The translations under genes were made by a program, and so were the position numbers. A stretch of DNA of 64,000 bases from Mucinivorans hirudinis (GTDB lineage: Bacteria; Bacteroidota; Bacteroidia; Bacteroidales; Rikenellaceae), in assembly GCA_000723505.1 (NCBI GenBank), contig HG934468.1, forward strand, positions 962,798-1,026,797, in the 5' to 3' direction. Below, one piece after another: positions 63,016 through 64,000 of this stretch. Position 1 is the first letter of the stretch. Every line of letters starts with the position of its first letter. The notes below the pieces were generated by a model that ran no database searches, was not told the DNA's origin, and worked only from the letters and a program-made list of their open reading frames with translations.

Positions 63016-64000
63016 CTAGAAAAGCTCCATTTGCTTCGGCTCAGCTACCTCTTCGTGTACAGTCGGCAACTCAGCAACCTCCTCTTGGTACTCTATCGGC
63101 GGTAGCTCTTTTTCTAGAGGTTCGAGTGTAACCACTTCGGCAACCTCGTAGTTAGACAGTCGTTTACCTTTTGCTCGGTGACTCTTGACACCAATAAACT
63201 CTTCTGCATCAATCGTTTCCGATGGGCGAGTATTATATTTACCTCCAAATCTGATTTGCAGCGCCGGGAACTTATCATCACACATCAGAACAAAAATATC
63301 TCCCTCTTCAACAAATAGTTGCGGACGCTGGTCGCACTGCTCGGCTGTGAATCGTTTGATGTAGTGGTAACCTTGTTCCTTGTCTACATAGATGACAGTA
63401 AAGACCTTAGCTGAATCCCACTTTTCAATACTCGCAATATCCTCGGGAAAGTGTTGCGAAATATCGTAACCGCAAGTGAGATATGTGTTAGACTTTGTGA
63501 AAATCAGCAGCTTATCATCTCCCTCAAACTCACCTAGATAGTCGCCACGCCCTTCGGTATTCAAGCGGCGGATAGAGCTATCGTACCACACCTGCAAACC
63601 TTTGAGAGTCGAAATTCCGCGCTCTTTCATCACTATCTTGTGGATGGCATAGCGCGTGAGCAGATTGCCCTGCGAGGAGCGCCCTTTGATTGCAAGTGTC
63701 GAAAAGTCAAGCTCTTCTGTGTTCTTTTTCAATCGTGGTCGAGGCTTGAAATATATCTTGAGAGTCTCAGCCTCACCATTGAGATTGACGCTCAGGTATA
63801 GGATTTCAGACCCCGGCGTTCCCTTGGTCATATCGTATTCGCGGTCGCGTGTGATGGCAGTTATCGAGCAGCGTTTCATATAGATAGCCCCATTTTTGCC
63901 GTCGCGATAGATGACATTATATATCGTGCGCGTGTCATTCTTTTTGAAGACCCCGCAATACAAGATATTTTTGCTAAAAAATCCCTTCTCCGAAACCTTC
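63016..64000 (-). CDS. parC: DNA topoisomerase IV subunit A, C-terminal part (5' partial)
   Basis: The minus-strand frame stays open to the window edge, so the N-terminal catalytic part lies beyond 64000. About 327 residues are visible. They show repeated beta-pinwheel blades (GKNGAIYMKRCSITAITRDR, LLIFTKSNTYLTCGYD, QGYHYIKRFTAEQCD), as in the C-terminal domain of the Bacteroidota GyrA/ParC group, and end in a low-complexity Glu/Pro tail (ELPPIEYQEEVAELPTVHEE) plus PKQMELF. It could be named gyrA-like in some annotations. It is convergent with the glycosyltransferase, 11 bp apart. Confidence 0.85.
   Translation of the reverse strand, partial: KVSEKGFFSKNILYCGVFKKNDTRTIYNVIYRDGKNGAIYMKRCSITAITRDREYDMTKGTPGSEILYLSVNLNGEAETLKIYFKPRPRLKKNTEELDFSTLAIKGRSSQGNLLTRYAIHKIVMKERGISTLKGLQVWYDSSIRRLNTEGRGDYLGEFEGDDKLLIFTKSNTYLTCGYDISQHFPEDIASIEKWDSAKVFTVIYVDKEQGYHYIKRFTAEQCDQRPQLFVEEGDIFVLMCDDKFPALQIRFGGKYNTRPSETIDAEEFIGVKSHRAKGKRLSNYEVAEVVTLEPLEKELPPIEYQEEVAELPTVHEEVAEPKQMELF

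Overview
The window looks like chromosomal DNA of a Bacteroidales bacterium (phylum Bacteroidota). Evidence: a SusC/SusD pair, a fimbrillin-type (type V pilus) operon, TTTG / TAnnTTTG promoters spaced about 19 nt apart, few Shine-Dalgarno sites, and Bacteroidota versions of LpxD, DsbD, YraN and DUF4296. A gut-associated Rikenellaceae-like host is possible, but I cannot fix the genus from sequence alone.

Layout. (1) 1-6.8 kb: the 3' part of an outer-membrane beta-barrel receptor gene, directly followed by a C39-peptidase ABC peptide exporter gene that is wrecked. An IS1634-type element (2050-4201) with a CTAA duplication sits in its peptidase domain, and an IS3-type element (5473-6815) ends it before the ATPase domain. 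(2) 6.8-11.7 kb, minus strand: asd, two small tandem membrane genes (one frameshifted), then an SGNH hydrolase/MBOAT acyltransferase pair. (3) 12.3-25.1 kb: a lipocalin-like small protein, an Rrf2-type regulator, and a five-gene fimbrial operon: OmpA/DUF3575 protein, DUF5119 lipoprotein, a short fimbrillin followed by a strong hairpin, a long fimbrillin with a FISUMP-like C-terminus, and a 972-aa Mfa2/tip-like lipoprotein. (4) 25.1-35.1 kb: a 1.1-kb non-coding stretch with 34-bp tandem repeats and a promoter candidate, then SusC, SusD, a small lipoprotein and a large glycoside-hydrolase-like enzyme, closed by a strong terminator. This resembles a small polysaccharide utilisation locus. (5) 35.2-64 kb: mainly housekeeping genes: PHP phosphatase, upp, LysE exporter, lnt-yraN-DUF4296-amidohydrolase chain, SDR, bcp-recA-kdsA-menG run, rpsT, tRNA-Glu, adk, dsbD, lpxD, RluA-type synthase, prfB with its +1 frameshift, an AraC regulator, kbl, recQ, a TPR-like protein, an inositol-phosphatase/acyltransferase/glycosyltransferase chain, and the C-terminal part of parC.

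How it fits together. kdsA, lpxD and the LpxL-type acyltransferase serve lipid A/LPS. lnt, the SusC/D locus, the fimbriae and the many lipoproteins serve the outer surface. The least explained piece is the prfB-AraC intergenic region (54258-54899). There a consensus minus-strand promoter drives about 415 nt holding a possible 37-codon ORF, a long imperfect hairpin reminiscent of 6S-like RNAs, and an intrinsic terminator. Several intergenic gaps share two families of short palindromic repeats. An integrase fragment lies at 55.9 kb.
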